A stretch of DNA of 64,000 nt, taken from NCBI GenBank assembly GCA_028673005.1, contig CM054114.1, positions 131,336,470 to 131,400,469 of the forward strand, read 5' to 3'. Below are positions 12,823-22,640 of the stretch, one piece after another. Positions within the stretch are counted from its first letter, which is position 1. Each line of letters begins with the position of its first letter. The stretch comes from Tanypteryx hageni (Eukaryota; Arthropoda; Insecta; Odonata; Petaluridae). The position numbers and the translations under genes are program-made. The notes beneath the pieces are model-generated. The model was not told the origin of the DNA, made no database searches, and worked only from the letters and a program-made list of their open reading frames with translations.

Positions 12823-12950
12823 AAAAATGACGGGTATGCATGAATCAAGTATTAAACTTAAATTAAAACGCATTCGATTCTCCTTCCCTACCATTCTCTC
12901 TCACTCTCCTTTCAAAAACGTAGCTATAGCTCCGCGTGATATATGTTTGC
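12823..12950. repeat. Dispersed repeat family Z, copy 1
   Basis: This stretch matches 49450-49650. Both begin with AAAAATGACGGG and ATGAAT-AAGTATTAAA, pass through a CT-rich middle, and end with a shared AAAA-YGTAGCT...GCGTGA block. No terminal repeats were established. Confidence 0.55.
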
Positions 12951-13611
12951 CCCTGGAACTTCTGCCGCCAGTAGATAGCGTACCCGAGCGTGACAGAATT
13001 ATACGTGACATAGCTCATTACTAAATAGGATAATATGCCAATTAGCGCAAGTTAACAATGAATAGGCAAATATATATTGAAGTGTAAATTGCGTTAGTTA
13101 CAAAATGAGGACTATATATTGATACTTCGGTAAGAAATGTCATTTCTCCTCCTATGCAGGAGCGGCCCCAAACGTATCACACAAACAGGTCCTAATAAAA
13201 GACTCAGATATGGTATTATACAAGTATTAGCGTACTCGATTGATGAAAATGAAAACAATGTTTCTTTGCTTCGATAAAAATATCTTCAGTCCACATTGTG
13301 TTGAAAATTTATTACTAGTCTGTTTTTTACGTACGTGAATATATTGGCGAGTATGATCGAGAAAAAAATATTATTTTTGGTTATATTAGTTCTTTTCTCC
13401 AACATGGCCGGTGGAAATTATTCCCACTGAGAGAAAAGACTACCGTTCCAGTTCAAGAAACGGCCTCTTCAGTGCCAAACGAAGCGAAAATATTTCTCCC
13501 TCGCGTTCCGAAATCCCGCGTTTCTCACGTTGTCAGTGACACGAAAAATATTGTTGTTCTACAGTTGAAACAGCACGCCTCCTGGTATCTTATTATTCCG
13601 AGTTATCATAG
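12951..13611. other. Anonymous AT-rich sequence
   Basis: No gene, repeat or RNA feature was recognised. Confidence 0.4.
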
Positions 13612-13815
13612 ATGCTAAAATCTGATCCGGCGATATTCTATACTACACCTCGCGAAATAGATAGTAGGACGGAGAGGTATAAGGAGTCATTTTTCCCTAG
13701 GACAATACGTGACCACAATAGATAAGTGAATAATAATTAGTAAGGAACTTGATGCGCGGCACCCCCTGCCATCCACCGTCAAGGTGACTTGCCGGGTAAT
13801 ATGTAGATGTAGATG
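13612..13815 (+). mobile_element. LINE 3' end: reverse-transcriptase ORF tail, 3' UTR and tandem tail
   Basis: A 30-codon open frame from 13633 to the stop at 13723-13725 ends in ERYKESFFPRTIRDHNR. This is the conserved C-terminus of many arthropod non-LTR reverse-transcriptase ORFs (usually FFPRTIRDWN). It is followed by an approximately 75-nt 3' UTR containing CACCGTCAAGGTG, able to form a short hairpin, and then by tandem ATGTAG units at 13801-13815. The copy is extremely 5'-truncated. The clade cannot be told from so short a piece. Confidence 0.65.
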
Positions 13816-14226
13816 AATATATTATACAAATATTGAGCCATTTAGGAATTAATTTTCGAAAGCGGTGACGGCGCCATATAGATTCATACAAGAGATACGG
13901 GAATTATTCGCGTGCCTAAGATAAACGGAGAATGCCTAGCCGTTTCGACGACCTGTTGATGATCATTCGGGTTCATGGCTTCGGGATAAACTCTTCCCAC
14001 GACCTCCTCCCAACCCCACTGTACCGCCGAAAAATAAACTTAAAAAACAGACGAGAAAAAGCAATACAATTAGGAAAAAAACACCATCAACGTGTACTCC
14101 TTTATGAGAAAAAAATACGAAGGCGAAGGGAAATGTATCCAGACGCCCTCAAAAGAATAGCCACCCACTCAAAAGAATGAGGAGAATGAACGGACATCGG
14201 AGACCTTGGGAGTTACAAGTAAGCGA

Positions 14227-14645
14227 GGTAGATAAGAAAGACGGAGATGGAGAGAGGGAGAGAAAGGGAGATAGAGGAAGAGAGAAAAAGAGAGAGGAAG
14301 AGAGAGAGTGATAGGGAGAGAGGGAGAGATAGGAAGAGAAAGATAGAGAAAGTAGAGATAGGGGAAGCAAGGGAGAGAGAGGGGGGAGAGAAAGGGAGAG
14401 AGGGGAGAGAGAGGAGAGAGGGGGAGAAGGGGGGAGAGAGAGCGGGGGAGGGAGGGGGAGAGAGAGGAGAGAGGGAGTGAAAGAGAGAGATAGGGAGAGA
14501 AAGGGGGGAGAGGGGTAGAGAGAGGGAGAGAGAGAGGGAGAGATAGGGAGAGAGATAGGGAGAGAGTGAGAGAGAAAGGGGGAAAGTGTGTGAGAGAGAG
14601 AGAGGAAGAGAGAGAGTGAGATAGAGGAAGAGGGAAAGAGTTAAA
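14227..14645. repeat. Large GA (polypurine) simple-repeat tract
   Basis: About 420 bp of imperfect GAGAGG/GAGAGA on the plus strand, almost free of pyrimidines. The long minus-strand frames over it (for example 14169-14675 and 14213-14725) are pure Ser/Leu/Pro low complexity. Such tracts can form triplex (H-DNA) structure. Confidence 0.9.
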
Positions 14646-14789
14646 CAAAAGAAATATCTCCACAACCGCCCCCAAATAATGCCTCGTCCATAATCATTTA
14701 TATCGCTGATTTGCCAAGCTGGCATTTATCAGTCGTATAAATCGAGTAGTGTGCGAAGAGCTCGGGCTCTAAAGGGTCAAATGAGGACG

Positions 14790-15080
14790 GGCATGGGAAC
14801 GGAACGAGAGAGAGGGAAGAACGGTACGGATAGAGAGAGAGGGAGAGAACGAGAGGAAGGGAGGGAAAGGTTGGAGTGGGAGAGGGAAGGAGACGAGACG
14901 GGAGCAAGGAACCCTGGGCCTTTGCCTCTTACCCCATCCTGCCCTCCCCTTCCTCACTCTCCCTCATTCTCAAATCTCCCTCCCTCTCCCGCACACACAC
15001 CCACATGGACCCAACAGTAACAGAATGAGAAAAAGCGCTGAACGCAGTTACCACCCTCCCTCTCTCTATACTGCCGTGCT
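14790..15080. repeat. GA-rich then CT-rich simple sequence
   Basis: GA-rich at 14800-14900 and CT-rich at 14920-15065 on the same strand, so the two halves are roughly complementary in composition. Confidence 0.55.
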
Positions 15081-16404
15081 CCTGCTTGTGTTCTAAAGGG
15101 GAACGAGGATTCTAAAACGTCGCGAACACACAGCAGAATAAGAAGTGAGGGAAAATGGGTGCGAAAAGGGGAGAAGCGGTGGGTGGGGTGGATGAGGTCG
15201 GGGAGGGGAAAGGATCTGGTTAAGGATAGAGATGGTACTCGGGTGTGACGTCTAGGATAGGGAGGAGCAATAATTAAGACCGCTTCCATTTCGGCGGTGA
15301 GATAGAGGTTGTTGCTCCAGATCCTCCCTCCCTCTGCATCCTCCTCTTACCTCTTAACTCCGACAGGCGTCGATAAAATTTAAGCACGCCCATAGGCACC
15401 CCACGACAATTTTAAATTTATCGGCTTAGCGCTTTGGAAAATTTATCCTGGAGGAGGAGAAAAGAGGGAAGAAGAGTCGAGCCTCTCGGTAAAAAAAAAC
15501 AAAAACCTTACTCATAATGTCGCGTTTTTTTTTCTTTCGGCAGGTTTTTTGTTTGTTTTTTTAATTTTCGATTCGTTTATGTTTTTTATAGATTTCTGGA
15601 CGAGTCCTTCGATGCTGGCGATTTTCGCAACGAGAATTTTCGGGAAAGAGTATGCTGGAGAGAGGAATCGAAGCTCCGACCTTAAACTTAGGGGACCAGA
15701 CACTTTAATGTCGCACGCCGCGTCGGATGAACGAAGGCTGGGGCGAAATGACGTTCGGAAACCGAAGTCGGGGCAAGGGAGGACCAAAGACGCAAGGAGA
15801 GAGAAAAGGACTCGAAAAACTCTCGCGAAATGAATGGAAAGGTACGATGGCGCTTCAAAAAAGCGACAAAAGTCGAAAGATGCACATATATTTCAAAATG
15901 AGTTCTAATCCATTAGCGCATTCCTCGCGCGGGGAAAATGTTTCGACTCCCGTTCGTTTATTTATGTATTTTTCTTTTGGAAGATGCACTTAGACGAGTT
16001 TTTTCTCCCTCCCCCTCTCTCTCTGTCCTTCTCGGTTTTAAAGCATAAACTCCCGGCCTCGCGGATTGAACAAATCCAATTTACGTCAAAAGATTTGGTC
16101 TAGAAAGTATTTTTTAATGAGGAGAGGATTTTTTGTAGAGTGTTAATGTGCCAGATAAATTAAAATTTTCACTTTAATGAATTGCAAATGAATAAGAAAT
16201 GACAATCTTAAAACGAAAAGCGGGACATGGGTAGATAAATAGTAAAAAAGATGATGCGCAAAAATAAAGCACATGGGAAAAATACCATGATGGGAAGATT
16301 AAAGCAATATTAATACAAATGTAAATAAACGCATAAAGACGTAACTGGGTTGATAACAGTGAATTTTCAACTCGTCCTCTGCCAATTATTAGGATAAAGC
16401 GATG
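15081..16404. other. Anonymous sequence
   Basis: No coding or RNA feature was recognised. There is a CT run near 16008-16024. Confidence 0.4.
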
Positions 16405-16466
16405 ATAAAAGATAAAAAATCTCCAAATGCCGTAATTACGGCATTTGGAGATTTTTTACCTTTTAT
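16405..16466. repeat. Palindrome with 31-bp arms and no loop
   Basis: The centre is between 16435 and 16436 (CCGTAATTACGG). The inner 46 bp (16413-16458) is a perfect palindrome, and pairing continues to 16405/16466 with one mismatch. It could be a foldback MITE. Confidence 0.85.
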
Positions 16467-16949
16467 AACAGTATGTGTGCCGTGAAGCTCATTCCCAATT
16501 ATATAAAGCAATGAGTCTCTCAATTAATAGTGGATGATAGTGATACAGTGAAACCTCTCTTTACGCACACCTCCGAATAGCGGACACCTCTCCATAGCGG
16601 ACATTTTTTCAATCCCCGGCAGAATAACACGCAGAGTTATGGAACTATACGTTCTGAATAGCGGACACTCTCAATAATGGACACGGACAGCCCAAAAGTG
16701 TTTCGTCACGAAATACCTCTGCTATAACGGACAAAAATGCCTCCCATAGATTTTCCCCGGCTCCCCGCATTTCTCTTCTGACCATTCATAGCTAGGGAAG
16801 TCCCTTGCTGGGTCTCGCATGGGAGATATGTCGGAGGGAAAGGGGTAGGATAATATGAGAGTGAATATGAGACATTCGTTTTCTGTTTACTTGTTTGTGA
16901 CTTGTTTATTGGTGTGTGTGACTTGTTTATTGGTGAATTACAGCCCTGC

Positions 16950-17340
16950 AGGTATATGCTTCTTCACAAAAATGAGGGCGTGAAAAGAGTGTTTCCCAAA
17001 ACTGAGGGGCTGGCTATTGATAATGTGACTTTCGAATGGTTTTGTAGAGCTCGTTCTTTCAACATTCTAATATCAGGGACATTAATTCAAGAAAAGGCTC
17101 TCGAAACAGCAAAAGAAATGGGGTATCATGAGTTTAAAGCTTCTAATGGGTGACTTGAAAAATTCAGAACTCGTCACAACATTTCCTATAAAAATGTGTG
17201 GAGAAGCTGCTTAAGTTGACCGTGGTGTTGTGTTAGAGTGGGCTTCCAGACTACGAGATTTGTGCAAGGACTACAGTGAAAGGACATTTGTAATTGTGAT
17301 AAGACCGGGTTATTCTTTTGAGCCCTTCCTGACAAAACAT
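16950..17340 (+). pseudogene. Tigger transposase, N-terminal fragment (CENP-B-type DNA-binding domain)
   Basis: The translation contains TEGLAIDNVTFEWFCRARS, LIQEKALETAKEMGYHEFKA and, after an in-frame stop replacing Trp, LEKFRTRHNISYKNVCGEAA. These are the characteristic CENP-B/Tigger helix-turn-helix blocks. They are followed by LRDLCKDYSER and, after a frame change near 17290, CDKTGLFF. That last block corresponds to the first catalytic Asp of the DDE domain, with Glu changed to Lys and a stop after FF. The reading frame then runs into the RTE insertion at about 17340. The most N-terminal helix-turn-helix is not visible. It is a dead gene: stops, a frameshift and an insertion. Family assignment is secure; activity is excluded. 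Confidence 0.85.
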
Positions 17341-20300
17341 CATCATCATAGGTAGTCTGTCCGTAGACAGGTCCGTGATTATTCATGGTTAAACCTGGTT
17401 CTCCATATACTCCTATTTTCCGCTGTCCTCTTCATATCTTGATAACTCTCTTTCCCTTTCAAATCGTCTATCAGCTGATACCTTTTCCTACCTCTTTCCC
17501 TTTTCCCATCTAGTTTTCCTTCTAACACATCTTTAATCATACTCTCTCTCCTCATGTAATGTCCAACCCAGTTAGCCTTCCTCTTTCTGATAGTCTGTAT
17601 AATCATTCGCTTCTCTCCTATTCTTCGTAGCACTTCATCGTTTTTCATCCTATCTGTCCATTTTATCTTCAGCATTCTCCTCCAAGTCCACATTTCAAAG
17701 CTTTCCAAGTATTTGATGTCATTTTTCCTTAGCGTCCATGTTTCTGCCCCATACAATGCTATACTCCATACGTAGCATTTTATCAACTTCTTGCGGATAT
17801 CTTCCCTTATATTCCCTGTAAGTAGTTGTTTCTTTCTCCTGAAAGCCGCTTTTGCTTTTCCTATTCTAGTTTTGATCTCATCCGTACATTTTGCCTCTCG
17901 TGTTATGATACTTCCAAGGTATTTATATTCTGAAACTTGTTCTAATGGCTTTCCCCCAATAGTTATGTTCAGATTCTCTTCTTTACCCGATATTCGAATG
18001 ACCTTGGATTTTTCTGTATTTATTTCCATACCGTATTTTCTACCTGTTATCACTAGTCTATTTATCATTTTTTGTAGCTCCTCTTCCTTTCTTGCTAGAA
18101 GTACTTGATCATCTGCGTATTTTACTGTTCTTATAATTCTTCCTCCAATTTTGAAATCCCCTGTGCCTTCTAAAGCTTCTTGCATTAGACTTTCTCCATA
18201 TATATTGAATAGGGTTGGCGATAGGCAGCAGCCTTGTCTTACTCCTCTACCGATATTTATTCCGCAGGTGTCCACATTCTCAAACCTGACCTTTACAACT
18301 TGATTCTCATATAGATTCCTAATCAATCTCCTGTCTTTCCAGTCTACACCTATATCCTTTAATATCTTCATCAACTTTACCCAATTTACTCTATCAAAGG
18401 CCTTCTGCCAGTCTACGAAACATGCGCAGATATCTTGACTGTATTCTATTGCCCTTTCTGATATGATTCTAACTACTCCTATAGCATCTCTAGTTCCTCG
18501 TCCTTTTCTGAAACCGAATTGATCTTCCCCTATTATTTCTTCTGCCTTTTTCTCCAGCCTTTTATTAAGAATCCTCGTGATGATCTTCGATGTGTGTGAC
18601 AGAAGGCTTATAGTTCTGTAATCTTTACACTGCATTGCCTTTGGCTTCTTCTTTAGAGGGATCATTGTTACTTCTAGGAAATCCTGAGGCCATTCTCCCG
18701 TGTCGTAAATCTTATTAATTAATTTCGTGATCGCTTTTAGTCCTTCTGATCCTATGACTTTAAGTATCTCAGCCGGTATTCCATCGCTGCCCGTGGCTTT
18801 CCCCTTCTTTAGTTCCACTATCGCCTTTTCTACTTCGCTCTCCATAATACTTGGTCCTAAGTTGTCTTCTTCAATGTTTTTCTCATTTTCCAGTTCTATT
18901 TTCCCCTCTCCTGCCTGTTTGCCGTATAATTCCTTAATGTATTCTTCCCATACCTGTGCTACATCCTTTGTTTCTGAGACTATCTTCCCATCCGTATTCA
19001 TAATTCCTTTACCACAAATTCCATTAGACTTCTTATCTTCTAATTCCAGTGCCCTAGCGTACATCATATCGTACCGTCCTAACTTCTCCATTTGTTCTAT
19101 TTCATCACATTTTCCTTTTATCCAGTTTTCTCTAGCTTTATCTGTTACCCTTCTCAACTCATTGTTTATACGCCTATAGTTGGCTCTACCTTCTTCACTG
19201 TTAACGTTTTTCCATTTTCGTCTCTCATCCATTTTCTCCAGCATTTCCTTCGTGATCCATGGTTTTCTGATTTTCTTCTCTTGTTTTCCAATCTCTTTAT
19301 CCAAGGTATCCTTGATACTGGTTTTAATTTCATCCCATTCTATATCAACGGTCTTCGGTTTGTTTTCCAACTTCCTTAGGTTATCTTCCAACTTCATGCT
19401 GACTACATCCTGCCTTTCTTTCAGTTTTTCTAGGTCCCAGGTCTGTCTTTCTCTTCTCGTTTTTCTTATTTGTTTGAGCTTTGTACTCACGTCAACTATT
19501 AGAAGGCTGTGATCTGAATCAATGTCCGCTCCTTGCAATGCCTTGGCATTCTTTATGCTGTTCCTGAATCTTTGTTTTATAAGGATGTAATCTATTTGGC
19601 ATCTCATTCTATCTCCTGGGCTTTTCCATGTGTATAACCTTCGTTTATGGTTTTTGAACCATGTATTAGTCACTACAAGGTCATTATTGATGCAGAATTC
19701 TACGAGTTTCTCCCCTCCTCGATTTCTCTTTCCAAGTCCGTATTGCCCGACAACATTTTCTTCCTGTCCTCCGACTATGCTGTTCCAATCTCCCATTATT
19801 ATGCAGTTTACCTTTCCTCTTCCGTCTTCTTCGTAAATTTCATTAATTTGCTCATAGATCTCATCTATTTCTTCATCGTCATGAGCTGACGTTGGCATAT
19901 ATACCTGGATTATCAGCATGTCCACTGGGACTGCTTTTAGCTTTATTGCCATCAGTCTATCGTTCGTTGCTATTATCTTTGTCACGCTTTTCATCATATC
20001 ATTCCTAAGTACCAGAGCTACTCCCCTTTCCCCACTATTTCTTCCAGAATAAACTACCGTGAATTCTTCCGAGTCGAACTGTCCTTCTCCCTCCCATCTA
20101 GTTTCGCTTAGCCCTATAATGTCAACTCTATTTCTTCTCATTTCTTCTTTCAAGTTCTCTAGCTTTCCTGCCTTTCTCATAGTTCTTACGTTCCAAGTCC
20201 CTATTCGTAATTTACTTTCGACAAATGTTTTCCTCAAGGCAGTCCCCGCTCGGAGATCCGATTGGGGGACTATTTTACCTCCGGATTGTTTTACCTCGAG

Positions 20301-20510
20301 AGAACTCATATTGTCCAACCATATAATCTTTACTAGGGATTGTAATGTGGTAGTTTCCCTCTTGCTTTCCACATCGCAGTACTGTAGCCGTTCAAATCGT
20401 CCTGATCACGCCTACAGCTGTATTGGATATAGACCCAACCAACATCATTTGTTTTCGGCTCTATACCATACTGACAGTACTGCTGCCTACTGCCAGGCAC
20501 TGATGATAGT
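17339..20510 (-). mobile_element. RTE-like non-LTR retrotransposon (LINE), apparently full or near full length
   Basis: It contains one uninterrupted 997-codon endonuclease/reverse-transcriptase ORF. The 3' UTR is only about 30-40 nt (17378 down to about 17349) and ends in a TGATGATGATG short-tandem tail. A very short 3' UTR and a tandem-repeat tail in place of poly(A) are features of the RTE clade. Upstream (20373-20510) is a short presumptive 5' UTR. It is inserted antisense within the Tigger transposase reading frame. No target duplication could be seen, partly because the 5' side abuts other insertions. Confidence 0.8.
17379..20372 (-). CDS. RTE-like LINE polyprotein: AP endonuclease plus reverse transcriptase
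   Basis: The 997-residue ORF has no stop or frameshift. Residues about 55-295 form an APE-type endonuclease: KLRIGTWNVRTM (54-65), SETRW with catalytic Glu (89-93), VYMPTSAHDD (157-166), GDWNSIVGG (194-202, Asp), YTWKSPGD, DYILI and SDHSLLIVD (286-294, catalytic His). About 300-500 is a charged linker. About 505-850 is the reverse transcriptase: GSDGIPAEIL, KDYRTISLLS, GEDQFGFRKGRGTRDAI, CFVDWQKAFDRV, GVRQGCCLSPTLFNIY and the catalytic KYADDQVLLA (751-760). The C-terminal part (WTLRKNDIKYLESFEMWTWR, WVGHYMRRE) matches RTE/BovB-type tails. No RNase H or ORF1 is seen. The product would nick target DNA and prime reverse transcription of its own RNA. The first Met is at 20372; because the conserved region starts near residue 54, the true start could be a later Met. 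It is the only clearly intact protein-coding ORF in the window. Arthropod databases often name such ORFs craniofacial development protein 2-like, a mis-annotation. Confidence 0.9.
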   Translation of the reverse strand: MESKRETTTLQSLVKIIWLDNMSSLEVKQSGGKIVPQSDLRAGTALRKTFVESKLRIGTWNVRTMRKAGKLENLKEEMRRNRVDIIGLSETRWEGEGQFDSEEFTVVYSGRNSGERGVALVLRNDMMKSVTKIIATNDRLMAIKLKAVPVDMLIIQVYMPTSAHDDEEIDEIYEQINEIYEEDGRGKVNCIIMGDWNSIVGGQEENVVGQYGLGKRNRGGEKLVEFCINNDLVVTNTWFKNHKRRLYTWKSPGDRMRCQIDYILIKQRFRNSIKNAKALQGADIDSDHSLLIVDVSTKLKQIRKTRRERQTWDLEKLKERQDVVSMKLEDNLRKLENKPKTVDIEWDEIKTSIKDTLDKEIGKQEKKIRKPWITKEMLEKMDERRKWKNVNSEEGRANYRRINNELRRVTDKARENWIKGKCDEIEQMEKLGRYDMMYARALELEDKKSNGICGKGIMNTDGKIVSETKDVAQVWEEYIKELYGKQAGEGKIELENEKNIEEDNLGPSIMESEVEKAIVELKKGKATGSDGIPAEILKVIGSEGLKAITKLINKIYDTGEWPQDFLEVTMIPLKKKPKAMQCKDYRTISLLSHTSKIITRILNKRLEKKAEEIIGEDQFGFRKGRGTRDAIGVVRIISERAIEYSQDICACFVDWQKAFDRVNWVKLMKILKDIGVDWKDRRLIRNLYENQVVKVRFENVDTCGINIGRGVRQGCCLSPTLFNIYGESLMQEALEGTGDFKIGGRIIRTVKYADDQVLLARKEEELQKMINRLVITGRKYGMEINTEKSKVIRISGKEENLNITIGGKPLEQVSEYKYLGSIITREAKCTDEIKTRIGKAKAAFRRKKQLLTGNIREDIRKKLIKCYVWSIALYGAETWTLRKNDIKYLESFEMWTWRRMLKIKWTDRMKNDEVLRRIGEKRMIIQTIRKRKANWVGHYMRRESMIKDVLEGKLDGKRERGRKRYQLIDDLKGKESYQDMKRTAENRSIWRTRFNHE

Positions 20511-20514
20511 TTTT

Positions 20515-20611
20515 TTTTTATTTTTTTTTTAATAAAACCTCCATTCGAGGGGTTTGAACCCCCGAACTTTGCAATAGAAAGCCGACACGCTAACCACTAC
20601 ACCACCAGTGC

Positions 20612-20612
<1 letters not shown>
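20515..20612 (-). mobile_element. tRNA-derived SINE-like insertion (tRNA-Glu-like head with A-rich tail)
   Basis: Read on the minus strand, TGGTGTAGTGGTTAGC is a good pol III A box and GGGTTCAAACCCC a good B box, at tRNA spacing. The anticodon-loop region CTTTCTA resembles tRNA-Glu(UUC). The 5' and 3' ends cannot form an acceptor stem, so it is not a functional tRNA. An A-rich tail (about 20512-20535) follows directly, giving a head-plus-tail structure under 100 bp with no distinct body. Confidence 0.65.

Positions 20613-20684
<72 letters not shown>
20613..20684. repeat. (TA)n microsatellite, 36 units
   Basis: Uninterrupted TA dinucleotides over 72 bp, directly upstream of the SINE-like head. 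Confidence 0.97.
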
Positions 20685-20687
<3 letters not shown>

Positions 20688-21304
20688 AGTTCTAAGAATT
20701 AGTTCATTTCCAGTTTGAGCTCAAATATCTATTATGTCATATTGGTAGGAAGAAAAACTTCAAATATCATAAAATCATATTATTAACACTAAAAATAAAT
20801 AAAAGATCTTTAAAATAAAAAAGTAATGTCAAAGTGAATTAAAAAGAAATGATACAGTACATTCGAAATGGTGATAAGATTGTGAACGGATATTTTAGGG
20901 GTTATACAACCTGCACAACATATGCGAATGCCATAGCGTTGACTGCGGCCGTTCGGGAACATTCAAACTTTGAATAACATTAACAATCATATATATATAT
21001 ATATATATATAATTTTGATTTTTACTATTTATGTCAACCTCCGTTTCCAAGTCCTAATAAAATGGAAAAGCACAAAAACTGAATTGTCACTGGTAAAAAA
21101 TACAAATTTTCCTGCAGCAATGAACGTGTTAAAGAATAATCTAGAAGTGTAAAACTGTGCGGTATCTGTACCGACAGCTCTCATGTAATGACTTCTGAAC
21201 ATTGTGGTGCTGTTTTAGAAATTCATAAGGTTGCTTTGCATGCAGTTAGGGTTCCCTGTCAAAGTCATTCATTTAACTTGACTTTGTCGAAATCCTCCGA
21301 AATT
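20685..21304 (+). mobile_element. Nested insertion debris within the Tigger; possible DUF4371/hAT-like remnant
   Basis: At about 21150-21290 the plus strand translates to a short stretch with VRVPCQSHSFNLTLSKSS. This resembles the C-x2-HSLNL block of DUF4371/ZMYM-type hAT transposases. The homology is too short and degraded to be sure. A second short (TA)n run lies at about 20989-21010. Confidence 0.3.
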
Positions 21305-21727
21305 CCGACTATTATTTATTTTTATTTATTTAATTAAAAATTTCACATACAGCATTCGCCATTTTAGAGTGAAATATATAACATCATGAGCATAAATAAA
21401 AGCGAATAAAAAACAGGAAAAAAACAGAGAATAATAATAATAATAATAATAAGAATACAACACGAAAGAGAAAAGGGAAAATAACACTGCGGATAGAGCA
21501 CAAAGAAATCAGAGGTGAGAATGAGGTAAATGAGCTCTAGAACCTTTGATAAATGATTTACAGGAAAGGATAAACGGATCTATGTGGGAAGGTAGATGAT
21601 TAAATAGGGTAGGAAGACGGAAAAAAAGAGAGCGCCTAACAATAGATAACCTTGTGGTTGGAATGTGGAGTAAATCCAAAAACAATGTGCTTGAAAAAAG
21701 AAATATGCTCTGGTTGAAAGGTGTCAA
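21305..21727 (-). mobile_element. 5'-truncated Jockey/CR1-like LINE, 3' part
   Basis: The minus-strand frame 21509-21727 includes TTRLSIVRRSLFFRLPTLFN, closely matching the C-terminal tail of the LINE at 33149-33355 (RLSVIKRSLFFRLPALLNSL). Downstream on the minus strand come a (TTA)n run (about 21430-21453) and an A/T-rich tail of AAAT/TAAA units (about 21306-21340). It interrupts the Tigger transposase frame, whose reading resumes with SKERLT at about 21722. Confidence 0.7.
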
Positions 21728-22640
21728 AAGAGAGACTCACTCCTACTATGTGTAAATACGTATCGTATTGCTGGTGAAGTGCCTTTAGTGATCGGAAGAG
21801 TCAAAAAGTTTCAAGAGTATTGATGTCAATCTCCTTGGGGTGGATTGGCGAGCAAATCAAAAAGCATGGATGACTCGAGATTGAATGACAGACTGGATTA
21901 TGTCCTTTGACCGAAAAATAGCGAGAGAGGGTAGAAAGGTCACCTTATTTATGGATAATGCATCATCCCATCCAAATTTGTGCCTGGAAAACATAAAAAT
22001 ATTTTTCTTACCAGCGCGCACAACATCTGTTTGCCAGCCCTTGGACCAAGGCATAATTAAGAACTTTAAACATCACTCGAGGAAGCATATACTGCAGCAT
22101 ATTTAATCGATGATAGAAAAATCAAAAGATAGAAGTGATGTATCAAAATCGATTAATGTTCTCGAAAGGGATTTTATAGATTGTGCAACCCATAAGGGAC
22201 ATAAAAAGACATACCTACTGCAAGAAACTGTTTTATAAAAGCAGGATTCGCTGCAAAACTGGACGAAGGTGAGTCAACCACTGATCACTCTAATATGGAC
22301 GACGAAGAAATACAGAATTTACTGGAAAATATTGGGGAAGAGGGAATATTGCCCTATGCAGATATCGACGCGTGCCTTTGTACAGAAGACTAGTCCCTGA
22401 ACACGGAAGACCTGGTTGCAGTTGTCCAGACACCTAATTCTGGCCAAATTAAAAGAGACGAGGAGATTGACGATACATCAAAGGGATGCGCTTCTGATGA
22501 GACTAATAAAAAATACTAAAGAAGCCTTGAGGAGCGTAAAGGACTTAAAAGAATATTTTCTATGACGGGGAGATGCTGGTGGACTTAATTTAACTGCACA
22601 ATTGCAGCAACATTTGGAAAAACAGATTGTCCAATCTGTA
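21722..22640 (+). pseudogene. Tigger transposase, C-terminal fragment (DDE catalytic domain)
   Basis: Coding resumes with SKERLT, then after a frame shift IAGEVPLVIGR. It continues in the 21885-22106 frame with EGRKVTLFMDNASSHPN, carrying the second catalytic Asp, and RTTSVCQPLDQGIIKNFKHH, carrying the third Asp of the pogo-type DDD triad, spaced as in Tigger. After several frameshifts an acidic C-terminal tail appears (GFAAKLDEGESTTDHSNMDD). The remnant is clearly one gene with the 16950-17340 fragment, split by about 4.4 kb of insertions. About 15 codons at the break are missing. Confidence 0.85.

Noticed and set aside
14169..14725. Two long minus-strand ORFs (168 and 170 codons) over the GA tract
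   Set aside because: Overlapping frames made almost only of Ser, Leu and Pro from a polypurine/polypyrimidine repeat; absence of stops is a composition effect.
18727..20532. Plus-strand ORFs of 95-157 codons
   Set aside because: They lie antisense to the RTE endonuclease/RT ORF and are shadows of it.
20532..20611. Functional tRNA-Glu gene on the minus strand
   Set aside because: The 5' GCACTGG has no complementary 3' acceptor strand; the A-rich tail indicates retroposition.
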